The position numbers were made by a program, and so were the translations under genes. DNA of 64,000 nucleotides from an uncultured Marinicella sp. GTDB taxonomy: Bacteria > Pseudomonadota > Gammaproteobacteria > Xanthomonadales > Marinicellaceae. Location of the stretch: positions 1-64,000 of the forward strand of contig CANNAM010000011.1 in the NCBI GenBank assembly GCA_947502595.1, in the 5' to 3' direction. Position 1 is the first letter of the stretch. Each line of letters begins with the position of its first letter. This document shows, piece after piece, positions 1 through 7,016 of the stretch. Below the pieces are notes generated by a model, which was not told where the DNA came from, searched no databases, and worked only from the letters and a program-made list of their open reading frames with translations.

Positions 1-233
1 TTAAAGTCTTTTTTCTGAAGCTTGGTGTGGATTTTACGGTAACCAAAAGTTTCATGTTTATGCGATAAAACATGAAGCTCATGAACCATTTGACTGTCAT
101 CTTTTTTGTAAACACGTCGTTTAGTTGATCGAGCCAAGTTCAGCACATTGCAGGCTCTACGTTCACTTACCTTTAATTTACTTTCTAAGTGCTCAGCAGC
201 CATTCTTTTTTGGCGTGAGCCTACCACTTTTTT
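1..233 (-). CDS. IS3-family transposase OrfB, N-terminal fragment (cut by window edge)
   Basis: The -1 frame following orfA is open to the window edge. It encodes a basic start (VVGSRQKRMAAEHLESKL), then a helix-turn-helix-like stretch and the motif HKHETFGYRKIH typical of the HTH_21 region of IS3-family OrfB. The DDE core would lie beyond the edge. It has no convincing start of its own and is expected to be made as an OrfAB fusion by -1 slippage on the A-rich run (TCAAAAAAGTGG) at the end of orfA. The frame was translated by hand from the sequence. Confidence 0.75.
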
Positions 234-487
234 GAGTTAACCTCTTTGAGCATTTCAATATCAAGGGCTTGATTGGCGATTATGGTTTTCAATCTGCGAT
301 TTTCATCGGCAAGTTGTTTCATTTTACGAACATCTGAGACAGCCATGCCTGAATACTTTTGTTTCCATTTGTAGTAAGTGGATTGAGCTATATTTTCACG
401 TCGAATAATTTCTGCTGCATTACCTTGGCTTTCAGCTTCTTTTAAAATTCTGACTATTTGTTCTTCTGTATATCTTTTTCGTTTCAT
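221..487 (-). CDS. IS3-family transposase OrfA
   Basis: An 88-residue DNA-binding subunit that recognises the element's ends. It starts MKRKRYTEEQIVRILKEAE, the usual opening of IS3-family OrfA of the IS2/IS51/IS407 type, carries a helix-turn-helix (residues about 8-45) and ends in a leucine-zipper-like helix (about 57-83). The stop follows an AAAAAAG run, a typical -1 frameshift site leading into orfB. The ATG is about 68 bp inside the element's end, normal spacing for the family. Confidence 0.85.
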   Translation of the reverse strand: MKRKRYTEEQIVRILKEAESQGNAAEIIRRENIAQSTYYKWKQKYSGMAVSDVRKMKQLADENRRLKTIIANQALDIEMLKEVNSKKW

Positions 488-555
488 TCCGGTGCTCCAA
501 AGTTAAAGTTATTATACTCTCTTTAACTTTGGTAGCGTTTACAGGGGGCTAGCCA

Positions 556-1377
556 TATGGAAGCTTTCGCAATGGTAAAACCAGGGCTTTGAATAGTCTC
601 ACAGATAACATCACCAACTGCCTTGGTGAAAAAATCCCAATGCGGTTTATTTCAATAGCCCCAAGGGACGTTGGAACAATTGCAGGTGTGTTCAAAAATA
701 TATGTAACTCACTTGGTTTTAAGCTTAAAACCAGAGTAACGGCTGATGACATGTCTAAACTGATTTTGCACCACTTAGGGGAATTATCTTTATCCAATAG
801 TACCAGACAAGTTGTTCTAGTCGCAGATGAACTTCAAAGGCTCAATATGAGCCAGTTAGAAGCCTTTGCTGAGCTTTATGATGGAATGAGTGCTATTGGT
901 TCGAACTTGTTTGTTTTGTTTGCGGGGAATGACTCTGGTTCAAGAAAGTTGGTTAAAAGTCTAAATGAAGATAAGTATGAGCTAATTAGGGGGCGATTTT
1001 TTACTCAAGAATTTAAATTCCATGGGATACGTACCTATGATGAATTGAAAAAATGCCTTAGCCAATATGATTCCAATAATTTTCCTGAAGATGGCGTGTC
1101 TTACACTCAATACTTCCTGCGTGACATTGTGTCAGATGATTGGCGTTTGGATTCTATAGCTGAATTGATTTGGAATGAATATGAAAGTCATTTTAAAGTG
1201 CCGCTTGAACTCAAATCATGGCCAATGCAATACTTTGTAGCTATGGTAAGAATATTACTGACAGATTTTTTTCCTAGATACGGAGTTGAAGATATTGAAC
1301 AAGTTAAATCAATGATTTGTGAAAGTATCAATGTTTCTAGCTTAGTTAAAAATCTTGTCAAGCAAGCCAATGAATAA
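556..1377 (+). pseudogene. tniB: TniB/TnsC-like AAA+ transposition ATPase, 5'-truncated by an IS
   Basis: In Tn7/Tn5053-type transposons this ATPase links target selection (TniQ) to the DDE transposase (TniA/TnsB). The open frame begins directly at the IS border with YGSFRNGKTRAL, a Walker A motif (G-x4-GKT), followed about 75 residues later by a Walker B-like VVLVADELQR. The first 50-80 residues of a normal protein are missing, so it has no native start; a TTG at 589 gives 262 residues but removes Walker A. The 3' end overlaps the tniQ start by 8 bp. I call it a pseudogene because transcription and start are both lost. Family membership rests on the ATPase motifs plus the tniQ neighbour. Confidence 0.75.
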
Positions 1378-2416
1378 CACTGGCCTTCTTATGAGCCGGC
1401 CAGGTGAAAGCCAATATGGACAGATCCGAAGATTTCTAATTGCTAACCATGGCACAAAGATAGTATTTCCAGATGAAATAGTTTCAAGATATCGATATTA
1501 CAAATTACATCATTATGTTCGTTTGAATGAATATAAATTTATCAATAAATGTAATGAAAATGGCTTAATAAAACAGGAGGTGCCTGATAATATTTCACGA
1601 CCTAAAAAATGGTGTCCCAAATGTGCTTCTATTGGATATCATACTGACCTTTACAACCTTGATTGGGTTAGTAAATGTATTGTTCATCAAGAAACGTTGT
1701 TATCTAGTTGTCCAAAGTGTAAAAAACGATGGAGACCCTACGGTCAATTGTTATGGTTTAATGTTTGTACTTGCTGTGGAACCAACCTAAACATTAAAGA
1801 TGTTGTTTATAACAGTAAACTGGACACTGAAGCGTTTAAGACGTATGAGTCTGTAATGGAAACACTTGATAAGGTGACATTAAAAGCGAAGTTTGAAACT
1901 AAACTAAGGATATATTTGGCTTGCTCAAACAAATGGTTTTTAGATATAGAACAATGCCTTTCAGCGCAGGCTATTAATTCTTTTTCTCCATTCAATTTTT
2001 CGATCATGAAAATTGAAGAGTTAATAAGTAAGTTTGAAATATCTAGTTTATTGAAAATGAATGTGCCGTTTATTGATACATGCCAATACATTTACAATTT
2101 ACCTATTTCAAAACCGTTCAATACTCCTTCAAATAATGGCAAGGGCATAAAAAAAATTCTTTTGAAAATGGAAGATGAGTATATAAGGATTTTGACCAAT
2201 CAAATCATTGGAAACTTAGATGACAATATTCAGGAAAGTGAATATATATTAAGTGAAGGAGTTCTAGCTACTCATGCACCTTTTTATATTTTAGGACTTC
2301 TCCTCGATAGGCAGTCTATGTTCAGTAACTTTTCATCTGAATATCGTCACTTACGAAGAGCTAGCCACTTTATTAGTGAATTAAATAAAGGCTTGTTTGA
2401 TGACTATTTAAAGTAG
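1370..2416 (+). CDS. tniQ: TniQ/TnsD-family transposition target-selection protein
   Basis: TniQ-family proteins bind target DNA, or a CRISPR effector in CAST systems, and recruit the TniB ATPase. The 348-residue product opens with LLMSRPGESQYGQIRRF, resembling the TniQ N-terminal region. It has the expected zinc-binding pattern WCPKC...CIVHQ...SCPKC at about residues 80-120, with a further CTCC pair just after. The ATG overlaps the end of tniB, implying translational coupling; a TTG 15 bp upstream is the alternative. The second half is unlike anything I recognise and the gene is AT-rich relative to the core genes. No tniA, resolvase or CRISPR array is visible, so it is probably an orphan remnant. 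Confidence 0.75.
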   Translation: MNNTGLLMSRPGESQYGQIRRFLIANHGTKIVFPDEIVSRYRYYKLHHYVRLNEYKFINKCNENGLIKQEVPDNISRPKKWCPKCASIGYHTDLYNLDWVSKCIVHQETLLSSCPKCKKRWRPYGQLLWFNVCTCCGTNLNIKDVVYNSKLDTEAFKTYESVMETLDKVTLKAKFETKLRIYLACSNKWFLDIEQCLSAQAINSFSPFNFSIMKIEELISKFEISSLLKMNVPFIDTCQYIYNLPISKPFNTPSNNGKGIKKILLKMEDEYIRILTNQIIGNLDDNIQESEYILSEGVLATHAPFYILGLLLDRQSMFSNFSSEYRHLRRASHFISELNKGLFDDYLK

Positions 2417-2418
2417 GA

Positions 2419-2433
2419 AATAAAGGACAGGCA
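2419..2433. repeat. Left end motif of the RAYT element
   Basis: AATAAAGGACAGGCA sits about 80 bp upstream of the RAYT gene. Its reverse complement matches 14 of 15 bases of TGACTGTCCTTTATT found downstream at 3652-3666, so the two form an inverted pair around the RAYT gene. Related copies occur at 4165 and 4246. Confidence 0.55.
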
Positions 2434-2514
2434 TTCCATAGATATTTTCTTACAGACTAATCAGAGTTTTGCTACAGATAAAATCGTTTCAACAGGTCAA
2501 AATAAAGGTTTTAA

Positions 2515-3462
2515 ATGGAATTAATGATGACAATTGCCAGAAATCAACAAATTTGTGTCGAGGAAACGCCCTATTACCATGTGGTGTCCAGGTGTGTTCG
2601 CAGAGCCTTTCTTTGTGGTGAAGACTCAGTTACAGGTAAATCTTTCGAACATCGTCGCCAATGGTTGATTGATCGCATCAAAAAAGTCACTTCTGTGTTC
2701 GTTATTGATGTGTGTTCTTACGCCATCATGTCGAATCATTTCCACATTGTCCTGAAAGTGAATTCAACCGAACATTGGAACGCCACTCAGGTGCTGATGA
2801 CATGGTGTTCACTTTACTCTTTGCCAGTGCTTTGTGATCGTTATCTCAAAGGTGAAATTACTACTGAAGCTGAGCTTCGGCGAGTTAAAGAATATGTCGC
2901 TGAGTATCGGTCCAGGTTGATGTCAATCTCATGGTACATGAAATCGATTAATGAATATGTTGCTCGCATGGCCAATGAGGAAGATGGATGTACTGGCCAT
3001 TTTTGGGAATCAAGATTCAAAAGCCAAGCCCTGCTTGACGAAAGAGCTCTTTTAACCTGTATGGCCTACGTTGATTTGAATCCGATTCGGGCTGCTATTG
3101 CAAAGAATTTAAATGGCTCTCATTTCACTTCAATCAAAGAACGCATTGAGAACAAATCCACATGGCTTTTGGGCTTCGGTAAGAGTGATAACGATCTGCC
3201 TTTTTATCTTTCCAGCTACATTGATTTAGTTGATGAAACTGGGCGTTGCTTGAGGAACGATAAACGTGGTTTCATATCTAAAAGTACTGCCAAAGCCTTT
3301 GATGAAATTGGTATTAATCCAAACTCATGGATCGACGAATTAAAAGGCTTTAAATCAATTGGGTTCTCGGCAGTTGGAACAGCCAAACAACTGAAAGAAT
3401 TTTCCAAGAAAACTAACCGCAAATGGGCACTTGGCATCAAGCTAACCCCAGCTTTAGAATAG
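2515..3462 (+). CDS. REP-associated tyrosine transposase (IS200-like Y1/HUH family)
   Basis: RAYTs are single-strand DNA transposases that act on palindromic (REP-like) sequences. The 315-residue product has the HUH histidines in SNHFHIVL (H75, H77), the family pattern GHFWESRFK (about 161-169) and the probable nucleophile Tyr185 in YVDLNPIRA. It is longer than short IS200 TnpA, with a C-terminal extension of about 115 residues. ATGs at 2515, 2524 and 2527 are all possible starts. The flanks carry inverted TGTCC-type motifs and a small hairpin after the stop. Two broken copies of the extension follow downstream. Confidence 0.85.
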   Translation: MELMMTIARNQQICVEETPYYHVVSRCVRRAFLCGEDSVTGKSFEHRRQWLIDRIKKVTSVFVIDVCSYAIMSNHFHIVLKVNSTEHWNATQVLMTWCSLYSLPVLCDRYLKGEITTEAELRRVKEYVAEYRSRLMSISWYMKSINEYVARMANEEDGCTGHFWESRFKSQALLDERALLTCMAYVDLNPIRAAIAKNLNGSHFTSIKERIENKSTWLLGFGKSDNDLPFYLSSYIDLVDETGRCLRNDKRGFISKSTAKAFDEIGINPNSWIDELKGFKSIGFSAVGTAKQLKEFSKKTNRKWALGIKLTPALE

Positions 3463-3487
3463 ACCTATAACCCACAATAGTTAACCA

Positions 3488-3502
3488 GCAGATTATCTCT
3501 GC
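3488..3502. repeat. Conserved hairpin after RAYT stop codon (copy A)
   Basis: GCAGA-N5-TCTGC can form a short hairpin 26 bp after the RAYT stop and is followed by AACCGTCCAACTCG. The same hairpin and tail recur after the second, diverged copy (3991-4005) even though the sequence around it differs. The third copy shows the left part before the inserted IS (4479-4485) and the rest after it (5728 onward). Conservation in otherwise different flanks suggests a REP-like substrate of the transposase. Confidence 0.5.
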
Positions 3503-3651
3503 AACCGTCCAACTCGTCTCAAATCTGCCTAAAACCCCGAAATCGTTAATCAATCAACAAATTGACCTAATTAAAGGTTAAACCACCAGAATTTTCACCT
3601 GAAACTCAGCAAAAAACTAGCGTTCTAAGCTGATTTAAACTCCTCAACTAG

Positions 3652-3669
3652 TGACTGTCCTTTATTAGT
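3652..3669. repeat. RAYT end motif (TGnnTGTCCnnnATTAGT type)
   Basis: TGACTGTCCTTTATTAGT lies immediately before the start of the first broken RAYT copy and is the inverted partner of the motif at 2419. It fits the pattern shared with 4165 and 4246, which suggests an element boundary or cleavage site. Confidence 0.5.
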
Positions 3670-3965
3670 TTTTGGGCTTCGGTAAGAGTGATAACGATCT
3701 GCCTTTTTATCTTTCCAGCTACATTGATTTAGTTGATGAAACTGGGCGTTGCTTGAGGAACGATAAACGTGGTTTCATATCTAAAAGTACTGCCAAAGCC
3801 TTTGATGAAATTGGTATTAATCCAAACTCATGGATCGACGAATTAAAAGGCTTTAAATCAATTGGGTTCTCAGCTGTTGGAACAGTTCAACAACTCAAAG
3901 AGTATTCAGTAAAAACCAAACGCAATTGGGTCGCAGGAATACGACTTTCACCTGCACTGGAATAG
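3670..3965 (+). pseudogene. RAYT C-terminal fragment, copy 2 (mosaic)
   Basis: This encodes only the last ~97 residues of the RAYT. By eye the first 202 bp are identical to 3167-3368 of the full gene. From the end of GGGTTCTC the sequence switches to a diverged variant (VQQLKEYSVKTKRNWVAGIRLSPALE against AKQLKEFSKKTNRKWALGIKLTPALE) with a different 3' flank. It lacks the HUH and Tyr residues and cannot be active. The switch point coincides with that in copy 3, which has the opposite arrangement. Confidence 0.85.
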
Positions 3966-3990
3966 TTTAATAATTAACAAAATTTAATCC

Positions 3991-4005
3991 GCAGATCTCT
4001 TCTGC
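3991..4005. repeat. Conserved hairpin after RAYT fragment (copy B)
   Basis: GCAGA-N5-TCTGC followed by AACCGTCCAACTCG, matching the hairpin at 3488 in stem and downstream tail but with a different loop and different surroundings. Confidence 0.5.
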
Positions 4006-4164
4006 AACCGTCCAACTCGGCCTGGATCTGACAAATCGCTTCAATCCTAAGTTTTTAGCACCGCAAAAGCACTAAACATCTCAACATCAAAAATATCACC
4101 AGCAAATAATCACTTTTAATGCGATATTTTGATTTTTAAAACCGTTCTTTCATATCCCAATAAG

Positions 4165-4182
4165 TGCATGTCCTTGATTAGT
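4165..4182. repeat. RAYT end motif
   Basis: TGCATGTCCTTGATTAGT, same pattern as 3652 and 4246. No gene fragment follows it directly. Confidence 0.45.
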
Positions 4183-4245
4183 CTCAAAAACAAAAATATT
4201 TAGTTGTTTAATTTCAATAACTTACAAATTTACTCCCTATCGGGA

Positions 4246-4263
4246 TGCCTGTCCCCGATTAGT
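4246..4263. repeat. RAYT end motif
   Basis: TGCCTGTCCCCGATTAGT just before RAYT copy 3. It is followed by a second CCGATTAGT, so the last half of the motif is tandemly repeated. Confidence 0.5.
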
Positions 4264-4279
4264 TCCCGATTAGTTTTTA

Positions 4280-4453
4280 GCCAAAGCGATTGATGAAATT
4301 GGTATCAATCCAGATGACTGGCTCAATGAACTCAAAGGCTTTAAATCCATCGGGTTCTCGGCAGTTGGAACAGCCAAACAACTGAAAGAATTTTCCAAGA
4401 AAACTAACCGCAAATGGGCACTTGGCATCAAGCTAACCCCAGCTTTAGAATAG
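4280..4453 (+). pseudogene. RAYT C-terminal fragment, copy 3 (reciprocal mosaic)
   Basis: This encodes the last ~57 residues of a RAYT. The first ~70 bp are diverged (IDEIGINPDDWLNELKG against FDEIGINPNSWIDELKG in copy 1). From GGGTTCTC (4352) onward it is identical by eye to copy 1 at 3361, through the stop and on into the 3' flank. That identity resumes after the inserted IS and runs to 5819, matching 3583. The combination of 5' variant B with 3' variant A is the mirror image of copy 2. Confidence 0.85.
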
Positions 4454-4555
4454 ACCTATAACCCACAATAGTTAACCAGCAGATTTGGTAAGGCCTGAGA
4501 AATGTAGACACTTTTTATGGTAAAAAATAGTAACTTAACCATAAGAGGTAAAACA

Positions 4556-4849
4556 ATGGGTTCAGGTATCCGTTATACAGATGAATTTAAACAAGAAGCA
4601 GTCAATCAGGTGGTCAATCATGGCTATTCAGTTCCTGATGTCAGTAAACGCCTAGGTATTTCAAGTAAAAGCCTATATGACTGGGTCAAGAAGTTCAGTA
4701 AACCACCCAAGTTCCGTGAGAAGGAAGCTGATTTACAGGTAGAAGTCGCTCGATTAAAGCGTGAACTCAAACGTACAGAACAAGAGCGAGACATCCTAAA
4801 GGAAGCCGCGGTGTTCTTTGCCGGCGAGTCAAAGAACGCTACCCGCTGA
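4556..4849 (+). CDS. IS3-family transposase OrfA
   Basis: DNA-binding subunit. From the ATG at 4556 the product starts MGSGIRYTDEFKQEAVNQVV and has a helix-turn-helix (VPDVSKRLGISSKSLYDWVKKF), followed by a leucine-zipper coiled coil (VARLKRELKRTEQERDIL). The frame also extends to an ATG at 4517, but AAGAGGTAAAACA upstream of 4556 is a better ribosome site. The end overlaps the orfB frame at GAGTCAAAGAAC, where a -1 slip would give FFAGESKERYPLIKA, the standard IS3 junction. Confidence 0.88.
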   Translation: MGSGIRYTDEFKQEAVNQVVNHGYSVPDVSKRLGISSKSLYDWVKKFSKPPKFREKEADLQVEVARLKRELKRTEQERDILKEAAVFFAGESKNATR

Positions 4850-5709
4850 TTAAAGCTCGTAGTTCAAGCTATCCGGTTAGATTGCTGTGTAATGCCCTTG
4901 AAGTTCACCCCAGTGGCTATTATCAATGGTTGCATCAACCATTGAGCAACCGTCAGATTGCTGATGATAAATTGACAGGCCAAATCAAACACCACTGGTT
5001 AGCCAGTGGCGGTCATTCTGGTTATCGCAACATATACGAGGACTTGTTAGAAGCCCACGTTGATTGTGGCAGAGATCGGGTGCTGAGACTGATGCAATTA
5101 GCTGGAATTAAAGCTATACGTGGCTATAAAGCGCCCAAAGTTCATAATGCAGGGTCTGAGTCCCCAGCTGTACCCAATTTACTTGATAGACAGTTTGAAG
5201 TACAAGCACCGAACATGTGGTGGGTCAGTGACATCACTTATATACATACCCACGAAGGGTTTTTATTCTTGGCTGTAGTAATGGACTTATATGCTCGTAG
5301 TATTGTTGGTTGGGCAATGGGCTCTAGAATGACCGCTGATATGGTTCTTGATGCTTTAACCATGGCTTACTGGCGACGCAAACCGGCTAACAAAGTCATG
5401 TTGCATTCAGACCAAGGGTCACAGTACAGCAGCAGAAAATGTAGAAAGCTGCTGGAAACTTTAAATATGCAGCCAAGTATGAGTCGGCGTGGTAATTGTT
5501 GGGACAATGCAGTGGCTGAAAGTTTCTTCAGCAACCTAAAAAAGGAGAAAATCAGAAGGATTAAGTACAAAACCCGAGAAGATGCACGGCAAGATATGTT
5601 CAACTATATAGAAATGTTCTACAATCCAAAACGTCGCCACACCAGCAATGGTCGAGTGGCACCAACGGTTTTCGAGCAAAGATTTTTTGAGAGCCAGAAA
5701 AGTGTCTAA
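4819..5709 (+). CDS. IS3-family transposase OrfB (DDE catalytic part)
   Basis: Carries out strand transfer, normally as an OrfAB frameshift product. The -1 frame is open through the orfA overlap (about 4819), although the first conventional start-like codon is a TTG at 4882. It has the HTH_21 region (GHSGYRNIYEDL) and an rve core with the DDE residues in WWVSDITYI, MLHSDQGSQYSS and NAVAESFFSNLKKE, ending in the family tail YNPKRRHTSNGRVAPTVFE. No lesion is visible. Confidence 0.9.
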   Translation, partial: CRRVKERYPLIKARSSSYPVRLLCNALEVHPSGYYQWLHQPLSNRQIADDKLTGQIKHHWLASGGHSGYRNIYEDLLEAHVDCGRDRVLRLMQLAGIKAIRGYKAPKVHNAGSESPAVPNLLDRQFEVQAPNMWWVSDITYIHTHEGFLFLAVVMDLYARSIVGWAMGSRMTADMVLDALTMAYWRRKPANKVMLHSDQGSQYSSRKCRKLLETLNMQPSMSRRGNCWDNAVAESFFSNLKKEKIRRIKYKTREDARQDMFNYIEMFYNPKRRHTSNGRVAPTVFEQRFFESQKSV

Positions 5710-5819
5710 TAAACTCAGGCCTTACCAATTATCTCTGCAACCGTCCAACTCGTCTCAAATCTGCCTAAAACCCCGAAATCGTTAATCAATCAACAAATTG
5801 ACCTAATTAAAGGTTAAAC

Positions 5820-6046
5820 GGTAATCCCCCCATTTTTAACTGTTGCCAAAAACAGAATTCATATAATTGAATATGATTCTTTGATAGAAGTGAGAACAGC
5901 TTATGAAAAAACAGTACAGTACAATTTATCTATGTATAATCATCGCTCAATACAAAATAGCTTTGGAATTGACAGTTTAATTAATTGACAGGTAGCAAAG
6001 CATAATTTAAACAGCAAGCACAAGCAGCAAGCCAGGATGAAGCATT
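5820..6046. other. Junction between mobile region and core genes, no gene seen
   Basis: AT-rich DNA with no supported gene. The RAYT-derived flank ends at 5819. Two TTGACA hexamers near 5969 and 5984 could serve the CDF gene, but no matching -10 box is convincing. Confidence 0.4.
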
Positions 6047-6958
6047 TTGAGTGAAGTTAAACATGAAAGGAGAACGCTGAGGCTGTCACTCTATGGCAGT
6101 GCTGTGTTCGTCGTTCTGGCGCTTATTTTTGCAGTCTTGACCCATTCTGATTCCATTTTGTTTGATGGTATCTATTCTTTGATTTCATTCAGCATGGCAT
6201 TATTGACCCTGAAAGTAGCCAAAATGGTCCAACGACCAGATGATGATGTGTTCCATTTTGGTTACTCTGCCATTGAACCCACTCTGAATTTATTCAAATC
6301 TATCATTATAGTAATTACCTGTGTTTACGCAGTGGTTGGTGCCATCAGCCGTTTATTAACCGGTGGCAATCCAGCCTTGTATGAATTGGCAACAATTTAT
6401 GGTTTTATTTCTACGCTGGGTTGTTTCGTAGTGGCTTGGGTGATGTTTCGCAGGTCAAGGTACTACCATTCGGATTTAGTTAAAGTGGATGCCAAAACCT
6501 GGTTGGTTGACGGGGTGCTCAGTGCGGCTATTTTAATTGGGTTCCTGGCAGCTTGGTGGTTATCTAATTCGCCATGGCCCCACTTGGCGCCAATAATAGA
6601 TCCGTTGATATTAATCATATTAGGTCTATCGGCGCTACCCATTCCTATGAAGGTCATGTTACACAGCCTGCAAGAAGTGGTGCATAAAGCCCCAACATCC
6701 GGTATTGTTGAGAAAATTAAAAACCAATTAGAGACTTCACTGCATGGAATTGAATACGAGTCAATCGAAGTGCGGGTAAGTAAACGCGGCAGGGGCCTGT
6801 ATTTGTTGGCTCATATCATCGTTTCAGATGAATTCAATGTAAGTTCAGTGGAAGATTTGGATGACATCAGAAGCAAAAGCCACCGCATGCTAGAAGAGCT
6901 TTATGAAAACATTGTTGTTGATTTGGTGTTCGTCAGCAACCCCAAATACGCGGCGTAG
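6047..6958 (+). CDS. Cation diffusion facilitator (CDF) family transporter
   Basis: An inner-membrane divalent cation/proton antiporter of 303 residues with five or six hydrophobic segments in the first 210 residues and a cytoplasmic ferredoxin-like tail (about 210-300). Acidic residues suited to metal binding lie in the membrane part (SILFDGIYSLIS, Asp40; VDAKTWLVDGVLS, Asp148 and Asp155), and HFGYSAIEP resembles the CDF loop after TM2. The substrate cannot be read. The start is TTG, chosen because AGGA lies 9 bp upstream and no in-frame ATG precedes the first membrane segment. It stands alone. Confidence 0.8.
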   Translation: MSEVKHERRTLRLSLYGSAVFVVLALIFAVLTHSDSILFDGIYSLISFSMALLTLKVAKMVQRPDDDVFHFGYSAIEPTLNLFKSIIIVITCVYAVVGAISRLLTGGNPALYELATIYGFISTLGCFVVAWVMFRRSRYYHSDLVKVDAKTWLVDGVLSAAILIGFLAAWWLSNSPWPHLAPIIDPLILIILGLSALPIPMKVMLHSLQEVVHKAPTSGIVEKIKNQLETSLHGIEYESIEVRVSKRGRGLYLLAHIIVSDEFNVSSVEDLDDIRSKSHRMLEELYENIVVDLVFVSNPKYAA

Positions 6959-7016
6959 TTTTTTACCATTATTTATGCCCCAACGATTAAATTGATGAGC
7001 GCTTGCGTATTAAATA

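Larger units (their letters stand above)
1..555 (-). mobile_element. IS3-family insertion sequence, partial (runs off left edge)
   Basis: This is the promoter-proximal end of an IS3-family element read on the minus strand, with orfA and the start of orfB in the -1 frame. I place its terminus at 555 because, read inward, the end begins TGGCTAGCCCCCTG, like the GGCCCCCTG-type tips of IS2/IS51-like elements, and because the tniB frame has a stop at 550 but is open from 556. The other end lies outside the window, so the target duplication cannot be read. The element interrupts a tniB gene just ahead of its Walker A motif. Confidence 0.8.
3966..4279. other. Gene-free 3' flank of RAYT copy 2 with further end motifs
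   Basis: No open frame is convincing here. The stretch holds the hairpin at 3991-4005 followed by AACCGTCCAACTCG, AT-rich DNA, and two end motifs (4165-4182 and 4246-4263). I read it as the 3' flank of a second RAYT variant whose gene body has been lost. Confidence 0.5.
4486..5727 (+). mobile_element. Complete IS3-family insertion sequence, 1242 bp
   Basis: The ends are inverted repeats: both begin TGGTAAGGCCTGAG inward, diverge for five bases, then share TAGACACTTTT. The element is flanked by direct ATT triplets (4483-4485, 5728-5730), the 3-bp target duplication usual for IS3. The empty site is preserved in RAYT copy 1 at about 3492-3494, confirming the borders. It contains orfA and orfB in the -1 arrangement with no visible lesion, so it is probably active or recently so. 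Confidence 0.93.

Noticed and set aside
1370-2416. TniQ as part of a CRISPR-associated transposon
   Set aside because: No CRISPR repeats, cas genes or tniA/tnsB are visible in the window; an orphan remnant is the simpler reading.
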